Shown: in pieces, positions 47,091 through 56,869 of the stretch
How positions within the stretch are numbered: position 1 is the stretch's first letter
How the letters are laid out: each line of letters starts with the position of its first letter
From: Caballeronia humi
GTDB taxonomy: Bacteria > Pseudomonadota > Gammaproteobacteria > Burkholderiales > Burkholderiaceae
Assembly: GCF_001544475.1 (NCBI RefSeq)
Contig: NZ_FCNW02000016.1
Span: 1-64,000 of the forward strand
Direction: 5' to 3'
DNA length: 64,000 nt
Program-made: the position numbers and the translations under genes
The notes under the pieces: model-generated
What the model was told of the DNA's origin: nothing
What the model saw: the letters and a program-made list of their open reading frames with translations, nothing else
Database searches by the model: none

Positions 47091-48014
47091 CTAGATCGCG
47101 AAGCGTTCCTGCGTGCCTTCGCTTACATGTTCCGCCGCCGATTTTGCGAGTGCCCGGACCCACTCGCGCGCGGGCAGGTTCAGTTCTTTTTCGACCAGCT
47201 TCGCGCGTTTTTCGAGCGCGGCGTATGGCACATCGAGATCCGGACCCGCGAACGCGATCGCCACGCGGTTGCCGTCGTGCACTTCGGGCAACGCGATCAC
47301 GCGGCCGTCGAAGGCTTCGTTCAGGCGCTTCATGTTGCGCACGAAGCTCGGATGATCGCCGAACAGGTTGATCGTCACGACGCCTGCATCTTGCGTCAGG
47401 CACGCGCGGCACGCGCGGTAGAACGACACGCTGTCGAGCACCGGACCGCGCGCGGTGGCATCGTAGACGTCAATTTGCAGCGCGCCGATCGTGCCGTGAT
47501 TCGCGCGATCGTTCACGAATTCCCACGCGTCCTGCTCGTTGACGATGAGACGGGCGTCGTCGGAGGGAAGCTCGAACATCGTGCGCGCCGCGATCACGAC
47601 GGCCGGATTCAGTTCGACCGCCTCGACCTTCGCGCGCTTCAGGAACTTGTGGCAAAACTTCGTGAGCGCGGCCGCGCCGAGGCCGAGTTGCACGATGCGC
47701 TTCGGCGTCTCGATGAAAAGCAGCCACGCCATCATCTGCTGCGCGTATTCGAGTTCGATGTGATTCGGCTTCTTCAGGCGCATCGCGCCCTGGACCCATT
47801 CGGTGCCGAAATGCAGGAAGCGCACGCCGCCCTCTTCCGAGAACGTCACGGGCGCGAAGCGCGGCTTGCGCGGTGTTTCGATGCGCGGGGCGTCGTCGAG
47901 ATCGTCGTCGGCGCGCTCGCGCTTCGAGCGTTTGTCGTTCCTGTCGTGTTTTTCGTGCTTTTTGCCGCCGAACGCACGTGCTTCGGCGGACGCGCGCTTG
48001 ATGAGTTTCGTCAT
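47091..48014 (-). CDS. Spermidine synthase-like protein
   Basis: A 307-residue protein. Residues 1-55 are highly charged (KKHEKHDRNDKRSKRERADDD), then a spermidine-synthase-type Rossmann fold: RIVQLGLGAAALTKF (cofactor loop), VEAVELNPAVV, and IDVYDATARGP, where the second Asp corresponds to the catalytic aspartate position of SpeE. The N-terminal beta domain of real SpeE is shortened, so polyamine synthesis is doubtful. The ATG overlaps the stop of a degenerate glycosylase remnant (ATGA at 48014-48011), a relic of an older operon. Confidence 0.85.
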   Translation of the reverse strand: MTKLIKRASAEARAFGGKKHEKHDRNDKRSKRERADDDLDDAPRIETPRKPRFAPVTFSEEGGVRFLHFGTEWVQGAMRLKKPNHIELEYAQQMMAWLLFIETPKRIVQLGLGAAALTKFCHKFLKRAKVEAVELNPAVVIAARTMFELPSDDARLIVNEQDAWEFVNDRANHGTIGALQIDVYDATARGPVLDSVSFYRACRACLTQDAGVVTINLFGDHPSFVRNMKRLNEAFDGRVIALPEVHDGNRVAIAFAGPDLDVPYAALEKRAKLVEKELNLPAREWVRALAKSAAEHVSEGTQERFAI

Positions 48015-48130
48015 GTCGTGAGGATCTCGCGCCACAGGCGCAATTTTTGGTCGAACGTGAGGATAGCATTCGCTGGACAAGACGACGGCAGCACGAGCGT
48101 CGTGTACGACGCCGCGCGGATCACGGGCTC
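48011..48130 (-). pseudogene. Remnant of a DNA-deoxyinosine glycosylase gene, C-terminal 39 codons
   Basis: Read on the minus strand, codons from 48130 to 48011 encode EPVIRAASYTTLVLPSSCPA, then NAILTFDQKLRLWREILTT and a stop. This aligns without gaps to the C-terminus of the intact glycosylase at 50618-51094 ([38 protein letters not shown]), about 26 of 38 residues identical. No 5' part of the gene is present: the alkylsulfatase stop is eight bases upstream. Its own stop codon overlaps the start of the spermidine-synthase-like gene. Confidence 0.85.
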
Positions 48131-48137
48131 GCCTCGC

Positions 48138-50105
48138 TCAAGGCTCGGCGATAGTGAACCAGAAGTCGAACTTATCAAAGTTGCCCAGCATCTCCTTAAA
48201 CTTCGCCTTGTCTCCTTCGATGGTCACATCTCCGCTGTCGGTCAGATTGCCCAGTTTTAGCTTGCCAAGCGCAATGTCATCCAGTGCCGAGCGGTTGAGG
48301 GTGACCGTGCCATCTACTTTGTCTAACTGTTTGTCCTTGCTGTAATTCATGACGCCATTTTTTACTTTCAGGACATACTGCGCCTTGATATCAGGGAACT
48401 TCAGGTTGTAGACGTAGGACTTGTCGCCGACTTTTGGTCCATTCAGATGAATGGCAAGAAAGTCGAGGAACATATCGGTCGTCATCCCGCGAATGATGTC
48501 TGGAGAGCTAGTATTTGGCGTCGCCATTTTCTTGACACCGCCGCGCAGTTCCTGCGCTCCCGAGAGATAGAAGTTACGAGCCGGACCCGATTCCGCTTGG
48601 TATCCCAATTGTTCCAGCGCGTCCGCCTCGATGTTGCGTGCCGCCTGGTTCCTGGGTTGCGCGAACACGACTTTGTTCGCCACGGTCGCTGCCCACCGAT
48701 AGTCGCCTTTGGCATATGCTGCCTTGGCCGTCGCAATCATTTTGTCCGCTCCGACCATCTCGACGTATCGCTTCGCCTCTTCGACGGGCGGTAACGGGTT
48801 AAAGTCGGCCGGATTGGCATTCCAGAATCCTAGATAAAGTTGGTACGTAGCGCGGACGTTATGTTTGAGATCGCCGTAATAGCCGCGGTTATAAAATTCT
48901 TTCGCCAGACTATCCGGCAGCACGAACTGTTCGGCGATCTCATTCATCGTAAGGCCCTGATTTGCCATACGCAGCGTCTGATCGTTGATGTATTTGTATA
49001 GGTCGCGTTGCTTTTCCAGATGTTCGACGACGCGGTCGTTACCCCATTGCGGCCAGTGGTGACTGCCGAATGAAACCACCGCGTCGCTGCCCCATAGGTC
49101 GATTGTCTGATCCAGCGTACTCGCCCATTTCTGTGCGCTGCGCACCTTTGCGCCGCGCAAGGTAAGGATGTTGTGAAGGGTGTGGTTTGCATCCTCGGCG
49201 AGACAGATCGCCTTGAATTGCGGGAAATAGAACAGCATCTCGGCTGGTGCTTCTGTGCCTGGCGCCATCTGAAAGACAACATCGATGCCGTCAACCGTCA
49301 GCTTTTCTCCTGTCTTGTCAATAATTTTGGTCGGCTCAAAAAGGGTAATCGTGCCGGCCGCCGTGGTGAGCCCGAGACCACCGCCCACGTTGCCTTCCGG
49401 GTCCTTCGGCAGAAGATTGCCGTACATGTACGACGCGCGCCGACTCATCACGTTGCCGGCGAACACGTTTTCGCTGACCGCCTCCTCCATAAAGCCTTCC
49501 GGCGCGATCACCGGCACTTTGCCGGCGCGCGCATCCTTTTCATCCACTATCGCTCGTATGCCCGCAAAGTGATCGACATGCGAATGCGTGAAGATCACGG
49601 CGGTGACGGGTAGGTTCTCCACCTTGCTATTGATCAGGTCAACGGCAGCTTTCGCGGTTTCCGTGGATGTGAGTGGATCGATTACAACCCAGCCAGTCTT
49701 GCCGCGGATGAAGGTCATGTTGGCAAGGTCGATGTTGCGCACCTGATAAATGCCATCGACAACTTTGAACAGCCCGCGAATACCGAGCAATTGCGATTGC
49801 CTCCAGAGACTCGGATTAACCGACGCTGGAGCCGGTCCACTCTGCTTCAAAAAGTCATACTGAGAAAGATCGATCACCGTGTTGCCGGCGCTGCCTTTGA
49901 TAATTGGATTTGGAACGTCGGCGATGAATCCGTGTCGAGCGTCATCGAAATCCTGGGTCTTCGAAAACGGCAGGTAATCTGCTATTGCCTGATTGGCTTT
50001 CCGAGTCGCTTCGGTAGCAGGGTTTGGCGCAGCAACACTGACGTCGATGCAGCAGGCGATAGTTAGGACGGCGCAAACCGATTGCAAACGAGATATTCCA
50101 AGCAT
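48138..50105 (-). CDS. SdsA1-type alkyl sulfatase (metallo-beta-lactamase fold)
   Basis: A 655-residue exported enzyme that hydrolyses primary alkyl sulfates such as dodecyl sulfate to alcohol and sulfate. Signal peptide to about residue 25. The MBL domain has the zinc motif HSHVDH (H174, H176, D178, H179), further ligands in LAEDANHTLHN, and the SxxHWPQWG region. A helical dimerisation domain (about 410-525) and a C-terminal SCP2-like lipid-binding domain (about 530-655) complete it. Base composition is visibly more A/T-rich than the neighbours and it sits between a glycosylase gene and a remnant of one, both signs of acquisition. No regulator adjoins it. Confidence 0.93.
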   Translation of the reverse strand: MLGISRLQSVCAVLTIACCIDVSVAAPNPATEATRKANQAIADYLPFSKTQDFDDARHGFIADVPNPIIKGSAGNTVIDLSQYDFLKQSGPAPASVNPSLWRQSQLLGIRGLFKVVDGIYQVRNIDLANMTFIRGKTGWVVIDPLTSTETAKAAVDLINSKVENLPVTAVIFTHSHVDHFAGIRAIVDEKDARAGKVPVIAPEGFMEEAVSENVFAGNVMSRRASYMYGNLLPKDPEGNVGGGLGLTTAAGTITLFEPTKIIDKTGEKLTVDGIDVVFQMAPGTEAPAEMLFYFPQFKAICLAEDANHTLHNILTLRGAKVRSAQKWASTLDQTIDLWGSDAVVSFGSHHWPQWGNDRVVEHLEKQRDLYKYINDQTLRMANQGLTMNEIAEQFVLPDSLAKEFYNRGYYGDLKHNVRATYQLYLGFWNANPADFNPLPPVEEAKRYVEMVGADKMIATAKAAYAKGDYRWAATVANKVVFAQPRNQAARNIEADALEQLGYQAESGPARNFYLSGAQELRGGVKKMATPNTSSPDIIRGMTTDMFLDFLAIHLNGPKVGDKSYVYNLKFPDIKAQYVLKVKNGVMNYSKDKQLDKVDGTVTLNRSALDDIALGKLKLGNLTDSGDVTIEGDKAKFKEMLGNFDKFDFWFTIAEP

Positions 50106-50617
50106 GCGTTGATCTCCGGTCGTGATGGTCAGCGAAAACTAATTTGACGCTGAATTGGACCCGAACACGGACTGGAAAATTGACTGATTTCTTTTTTGGC
50201 TGCAGCAGTGCAATCAGTCCAATCCGCGTTATTGGGGGACTCGGCCTCGCTGTCACCCACACGGAGTCGAAATTGCGACACGAGGTAATTTTTCAGTTAC
50301 GCTCATTCCACTCAAACATGACACCGATATCACAATTTCGAACAAGTGGCATACACGGGCGATTTCGGAGGCAGCAATTGAAGCGGATTAGCCGCTGATG
50401 TGATTGGCGGAGCGCAATAGTCGACTTCTTAGCCAACGGACGGATGTCCCGTAGTAGCTCTTACAGACCCCCGCAATCGCCGATGATCGGCGTGGCCATA
50501 GCGAACGGCCGTAGAAACTTGAAAACCGCCGCAGAAGTCATTTCCTGTTGAAAGTAGTTCCGGGTCGCAAACCGACGCTCTACTGAGCGTACTCACCTCT
50601 TCCGGCCGCATCCAATT
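50106..50617. other. 512-base AT-richer non-coding stretch
   Basis: Between the alkylsulfatase and the glycosylase gene. No convincing gene: a minus-strand frame 50611-50429 (starting MRPEEVSTLSRAS) and a plus-strand frame 50144-50398 lack ribosome sites and recognisable homology, and may be degenerate debris. It presumably contains the alkylsulfatase promoter and one edge of the acquired segment. Confidence 0.5.
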
Positions 50618-51094
50618 TCAATCAGCAATCTGCCGCCACACAGCCAGTTTTTGCTCGAACGACAACATCGCATGCGCCGGACTCGACGACGGTAGCACGA
50701 GCGTCGCGTACCCCGCCGCGCGGATCACCGGCTCAAAGCGGCCCGAGGTCTTGCCGTTGAAGCAGACTTTGCGCAGTTGCGGCGCGTGGCGGCGAAAGGA
50801 AGCGAAGTCGTTGGGATTCGCGTGGCGGATCGCGGCGTCGAGACTGCCTTTGCGCTCGCACGCGGCGAGCACGTCCCACAGGCCGATGCCGTGCGCGAGC
50901 AGGCGTTCGACGCGGGCGTCGTAGGGAAGCTCGTGCAGCGATTCGCCGATCACGGTGCCGACGAGCCGCCAGAACTGATTACGCGGATGCGCGTAGTACT
51001 GCGTCGCTACAAGCGACGCGACGCCCGGAAAGCTGCCGAGAATCAGCGTGTGCGTGGCTCCATTGGCGATCGGGGGAAAACCTTGAAGCATCAC
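50618..51094 (-). CDS. DNA-deoxyinosine glycosylase (UDG superfamily, family 6-like)
   Basis: A 158-residue uracil-DNA-glycosylase-fold enzyme; close relatives excise hypoxanthine from deaminated adenine in DNA. Motifs: [12 protein letters not shown] (motif 1, residues about 18-29), [31 protein letters not shown] by its key residues (GLWDVL, R-GSLD), FNGKTSG, and LPSSSPAHA (motif 2). Start ATG at 51094 overlaps the stop of ubiC (ATGA). Its last 40 codons have a diverged second copy at 48011-48130, beyond the alkylsulfatase. Confidence 0.92.
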   Translation of the reverse strand: MMLQGFPPIANGATHTLILGSFPGVASLVATQYYAHPRNQFWRLVGTVIGESLHELPYDARVERLLAHGIGLWDVLAACERKGSLDAAIRHANPNDFASFRRHAPQLRKVCFNGKTSGRFEPVIRAAGYATLVLPSSSPAHAMLSFEQKLAVWRQIAD

Positions 51095-51741
51095 TTCGCC
51101 TCCGCGCGTGTTGCGCGTGTCGCGTGCGAGGTCAGATGCCCGAGCGGACGCGAATGCTCGCGATGCGATTCATGCGGCGTCCCCGGCGACAACAGCCGCG
51201 CCCACAACGCGGGCAACATGCATTCGGTGACCATCAGCGGCGCGCGATGCCGCTCGAATACCGATCGGCGCGCGACCAGCGTATGCGCTTTCGCATCATC
51301 GATAAGCCCAACAGCAAGCCGATGCAACGCATGTCGCGCCGTCACGCGACGGCTCGCGAGCGCCGAACGCGCGACGCTGCTGTCGCTATAGAGAAGCTCC
51401 GCGAGGGGACGCGTGCGCAGCGCGCGCATCGCCTGCCAGATACCCGCGCTGCTATCGAGCGGCACGATGCTGTGCGCCGCGACGAACGCCACGCCATCGA
51501 CTCTCAGCACGACTTCGCGCACCCAGCAAGGCGTGCGCGGCGCGACGCGCAGCGCGCGCCATTCGTCGGCGAACGGCATATCGACGGCTTCGCGCGTGAC
51601 ATCCACTGTGACCGCGCCGAGCGTGCGCAAATGCGCGGTGAGCGAGCCGCCGCGCGTCAGCCAGTCTTTCTGATCGTCGGTGAGCGTGGGAAGCGGCGCG
51701 ATGCGCCAGTGGGAATCGACGGGATTGGTGGGGATCGGCAT
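51091..51741 (-). CDS. ubiC: Chorismate lyase
   Basis: A 216-residue enzyme that splits chorismate into 4-hydroxybenzoate and pyruvate, the first step of ubiquinone synthesis. The blocks [31 protein letters not shown] and [24 protein letters not shown] (Arg and Glu of the last being active-site residues) identify it. The C-terminal 35 residues (His/Arg/Ser-rich) exceed the 165-residue E. coli protein. Overlaps the glycosylase gene by 4 nt. Confidence 0.93.
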   Translation of the reverse strand: MPIPTNPVDSHWRIAPLPTLTDDQKDWLTRGGSLTAHLRTLGAVTVDVTREAVDMPFADEWRALRVAPRTPCWVREVVLRVDGVAFVAAHSIVPLDSSAGIWQAMRALRTRPLAELLYSDSSVARSALASRRVTARHALHRLAVGLIDDAKAHTLVARRSVFERHRAPLMVTECMLPALWARLLSPGTPHESHREHSRPLGHLTSHATRATRAEAK

Positions 51742-51909
51742 GGCGGTGATTATAAAACCGTCATCCAGTTAGGACGAATCGTATGGAACCAGCCATTTCG
51801 GCGATCGAAACTGCCGCGCCGGTCATCGGACGATATGGCCGGTCTCGCATCGCGACAAACGATGCGAGTCGATCAAAAATCGCTTCAAAACTCACTGAGA
51901 GGACATTCA

Positions 51910-52167
51910 ATGTCTGACAACAAAAAGCAAACATCCAAAACAGTTGCGCATCTCGCGGCTGAGACGCTGCACGATCCGAAGGCGTCGGCGATTGCGAAAA
52001 GCCTCGCGGCTTCCGCGCTTTCGCAATCACACAGCGACAAGCAGACGAGCGCCGAGATGGAACACAAGGCCAGCGAAGTCCTGCATAGCGACAAGTATTC
52101 GAAGGAGACAAAGACGCTCGCGGCGTCGGTCCTCGCGCAATCCAACAAGGAACGCAAGCTGAAGTAA
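51910..52167 (+). CDS. Small hydrophilic protein with two tandem repeats
   Basis: An 85-residue, Lys/Ser/Ala-rich soluble protein (MSDNKKQTSKTVAHLAAETL opening). It consists of two related units: AAETLHDPKASAIAKSLAAS followed by ALSQS, and ASEVLHSDKYSKETKTLAAS followed by VLAQS, sharing 14 of 25 positions. Both would be amphipathic helices. GAGAGGA precedes the ATG by eight bases and a strong terminator follows, so it is expressed. No named family recognised; composition resembles small stress-induced proteins. Confidence 0.85.
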   Translation: MSDNKKQTSKTVAHLAAETLHDPKASAIAKSLAASALSQSHSDKQTSAEMEHKASEVLHSDKYSKETKTLAASVLAQSNKERKLK

Positions 52168-52170
52168 AAA

Positions 52171-52206
52171 AAAACGCGCTGCCGGGGCAACCCGGCAGCG
52201 CGTTTT
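52171..52206. terminator. Bidirectional intrinsic terminator
   Basis: A 16-bp perfect stem (52171-52186 with 52191-52206) with a GCAA tetraloop and A/T-tracts at its ends separates the small repeat-protein gene (+) from htpG (-). Confidence 0.92.
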
Positions 52207-52226
52207 CCGATGGAACGAAGCGCTAC

Positions 52227-54131
<1,905 letters not shown>

Positions 54132-54242
54132 GGTCGGTTCCTCTAGTTGGGTTTTCGGTGGAATGGCAGCGGCGCCGTCAAAGGCGCGCGCCTGGTGCGA
54201 ATTTGTCGAATCGTGCGACAAATTGGGGCTGACGCGGGATTT

Positions 54243-55694
54243 TCAAGAGGCGCGGCGAGCGGCCTTGTCGAGATGGCCCGCGAGCATGGCCGGAAGCGCC
54301 GGATCGCCGCAATTGGCGATGTTGAAGCGCATCCAGGTGGTCGGCGACTGGTGCGGCGAAAAAAGGCTTCCCGGCGAGAGCAGAAACCCCGCTTCGTGCC
54401 CGGCTGCGGCGAGGCCCTCGGAATCGACGCCCGCGTCGGCCCACAGGAACATGCCCGCCGACGGCTCCGAAAAGAGCCGGAAACCGGTGCGCTCCAGCAT
54501 CCGCGCGGTCTTGTCGCGCACGGTGTCGAGCCGCGCGCGCAGGCGCTCCACATGACGCCGGTAGTGGCCTTCAGTCAGCACCTTGTAGACGACGCGCTCG
54601 TTCAGCTCCGGACTCGTCATGCCGACGAGCATCTTCTGGTCGGTGAGCGCCTTTGCCACTTCCGCCGACGCCGCCACGTAACCCACGCGCAGATTCGCCG
54701 CCAGCGTCTTCGAAAAGCTGCCGAGGAAGATCACGCGCTTGAGTTGATCGAGGCTCGCGAGGCGCGTCGCCGCGAAGCCGGGCGGGCAGAGATCGCCGTA
54801 GATATCGTCCTCGACGACGATGAAATCGTAGGCCTGTGCGAGTTGCAAAATGCGAAACGCCTGCGCGGCCGTGAGCGACGTGCCGGTCGGATTTTGCAGC
54901 ACCGAATTGATCACGAGCATCTTCGGGCGCCAGGTCTGGACCATCGTTTCGAGCGCGTCGAGATCGGGTCCATCGGGCGTATACGGCATGCCGACGAGCC
55001 GCGCGCCCTGCGACGCGAAGCGCCCGAACATCTGGAACCACGCCGGATCGCCGACGATCACCGTATCGCCCGGCTGGACGTAGATGCGCGAAATCAGGTC
55101 GATCGCCTGCGTGATGCCGGATACGAGCACGATCTGCTGCGTCGATGCGCCGATCTCCAGTTCTTCCAGCCGCGTCTGCAATTGCTGGCGCAGCGGCAGG
55201 AAACCCTGCGGCGTGCCGAAGCCGAGCATCTGCGCGCCGCTCTGGCGGCTCATCGAGCGCAGCGCGTTGGTGAGCAACTCGCCGTCGAGCCACCGTCCGG
55301 GCAGGTAGCCGAGTCCCGGCCCCTTTTCCGGGCTGGAGGTATGCAGCATGTTGCGCAGCAGCCAGACGACGTCGATCGTGCTGCGCACCGGTTCGCGCTC
55401 CGGCGTGGGGACAACGCTCAAGACGGCCGCCGGGGCTGCCCGGTCGCGCACGTAGAAGCCGGAGCCGCGACGCGAATCGAGATAACCGTGCGCAACGAGT
55501 CGCTCGTACGCCTCGACGACCGTGAAACGCGACACGCCTTTGTCGAGCGCGAGCTTGCGGATCGACGGCATGCGCATGCCGGGGCGGAACACGCGCTCGT
55601 CGATCCGCCGCCGGCCCCACTGGACAAGCTGATCGACGAGCGTCAGTTGAGGCGCGTCGTGCGGTGCGGGAATCTGGTCGAGAGGTACGGACAT
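54243..55694 (-). CDS. MocR-type regulator (GntR winged helix fused to aminotransferase)
   Basis: A 483-residue PLP-dependent transcription factor. Residues about 15-85 form a GntR winged helix (RMPSIRKLALDKGVSRFTVVEAYERL by its key residues) and about 115-475 a fold-type-I aminotransferase domain with the PLP lysine in SFSKTLAANLRVG and the Asp/Tyr region VVEDDIYGDL. MocR proteins sense PLP or amino compounds. Divergent from the VOC-EamA-aminotransferase-RidA-PhzF series, with repeated TGTACCG sequences in the gap as candidate operators. Confidence 0.93.
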   Translation of the reverse strand: MSVPLDQIPAPHDAPQLTLVDQLVQWGRRRIDERVFRPGMRMPSIRKLALDKGVSRFTVVEAYERLVAHGYLDSRRGSGFYVRDRAAPAAVLSVVPTPEREPVRSTIDVVWLLRNMLHTSSPEKGPGLGYLPGRWLDGELLTNALRSMSRQSGAQMLGFGTPQGFLPLRQQLQTRLEELEIGASTQQIVLVSGITQAIDLISRIYVQPGDTVIVGDPAWFQMFGRFASQGARLVGMPYTPDGPDLDALETMVQTWRPKMLVINSVLQNPTGTSLTAAQAFRILQLAQAYDFIVVEDDIYGDLCPPGFAATRLASLDQLKRVIFLGSFSKTLAANLRVGYVAASAEVAKALTDQKMLVGMTSPELNERVVYKVLTEGHYRRHVERLRARLDTVRDKTARMLERTGFRLFSEPSAGMFLWADAGVDSEGLAAAGHEAGFLLSPGSLFSPHQSPTTWMRFNIANCGDPALPAMLAGHLDKAARRAS

Positions 55695-55739
55695 GACGGC
55701 TCCGTCGTCGGAAAGTTTGAAACGGAATCGGCTGAAAAC

Positions 55740-55770
55740 TGTACCGAATAGTATGTTTCCGATTGTACCG
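55740..55770. promoter_or_regulatory. Direct repeats, candidate MocR operator
   Basis: Two copies of TGTACCG (55740-55746 and 55764-55770) lie 24 bp apart in the divergent gap. MocR regulators typically bind direct repeats near their own promoter. Confidence 0.45.
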
Positions 55771-55870
55771 TTACTGTGCAGGTGTTAGGCGCTACATTCG
55801 ACATTCCCCGAGCGAGCGGGGTCGCCAGAAGGTTTAAGCTAGTGCCCCTATTTTCGTAAGACGGAAAGCC

Positions 55871-56782
55871 ATGACTTCTCTTGCCCTGAAACTCGATCAT
55901 CTCGTCATTGCCGCGCGCTCGCTCGAAGAAGGCGAACGATTCGTCGTTGCGAAGTTCGGCACGGCGACGGCTGGTGGCGGCGCGCATCCGCTGATGCGCA
56001 CGCATAACCGGCTGCTGAACCTGTGGGGCGGCGCCTACATTGAAGTGATCGCGATCGACCCGGACGCGTTGCCCGCCGATACCCCCCGCGCGCGGCTCTA
56101 CGCGCTCGACGATCCCGCGTTGCAGCGGCGGATCGAGGACGGCCCGCAGCTCGTGCACTGGGTGGCGCGCGTGGATCGGCCGAAGTCGCTCGGACGCTGG
56201 CGGGCGCAGTATCCCGAGCGCATCGCGCCGGTCGTGCCGATGACGCGCGGCGCGAACACCTGGGGCCTGACCGTCCCCGACGACGGCGCGTTTCCTTCGT
56301 GGCAAGGCGTGGGCGATGGTGTCGTGCCCTCGCTGATCCAGTGGGACACGCCGCTGCATCCGTCGACCGTGCTGCCGGAGACGGGCATCGCGCTGCGCTC
56401 GCTGACGGGATTTCACCCGCAGGCGGAAATCGTTGCGGAGCAGCTTGCGTGGCTGGGCGTCGAGCATCTGATGCGCGTCGAGGCGACGGTTGGCGCGCCC
56501 GCGATCGTCGCGGAGTTTGAACTGCCCGATGGGTCGGTCGTGACGATGGGGCAATCGGCGGAGTCGGTCGAAACGGCGCGGCGCGCGGAAGCGGAGGCGG
56601 CCGAGGCGGCGAAGAAGGCGCGTCGGCGGGGGAAGGTGCAACCGCAGGCGCAATTGGTAGACCAACCGCAGGAAGAAGCAGAATCACCGGCCGCTGAAGC
56701 CGTATCGCGACCGGACTCGCGCACGTCGCCGGAACCTTCCGACGCCGCCCACCCGCCAGCAACACCGCACCACCCCGAATAA
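55871..56782 (+). CDS. Glyoxalase-like (VOC) domain protein with low-complexity tail
   Basis: A 303-residue protein. Residues about 5-180 form a glyoxalase-like (Glyoxalase_3) domain: LKLDHLVIAARSLEEGERF, then THNRLLNLWGGAYIEVIAIDP by its key residues, and GVVPSLIQWDTPLHPS. Residues about 225-303 are Ala/Glu/Pro-rich and disordered. Divergent from the MocR regulator and 87 bases ahead of the EamA exporter gene, which suggests a joint role with it. Enzymatic function unknown. Confidence 0.85.
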   Translation: MTSLALKLDHLVIAARSLEEGERFVVAKFGTATAGGGAHPLMRTHNRLLNLWGGAYIEVIAIDPDALPADTPRARLYALDDPALQRRIEDGPQLVHWVARVDRPKSLGRWRAQYPERIAPVVPMTRGANTWGLTVPDDGAFPSWQGVGDGVVPSLIQWDTPLHPSTVLPETGIALRSLTGFHPQAEIVAEQLAWLGVEHLMRVEATVGAPAIVAEFELPDGSVVTMGQSAESVETARRAEAEAAEAAKKARRRGKVQPQAQLVDQPQEEAESPAAEAVSRPDSRTSPEPSDAAHPPATPHHPE

Positions 56783-56869
56783 CCGGTCACCGGGCGCGTC
56801 CCCCGACGACTCACAACGCGCGAAGCGGTCATCCGAACCGCTGCGCTGAAAACTGGAGAACCGCTCGTA

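Noticed and set aside
50144..50398. Small plus-strand gene beside the alkylsulfatase
   Set aside because: No ribosome site, no homology pattern, irregular composition; kept only as possible debris.
54147..55751. 534-codon open frame opposite the MocR gene
   Set aside because: Shadow frame; the MocR protein carries both its winged helix and PLP lysine.
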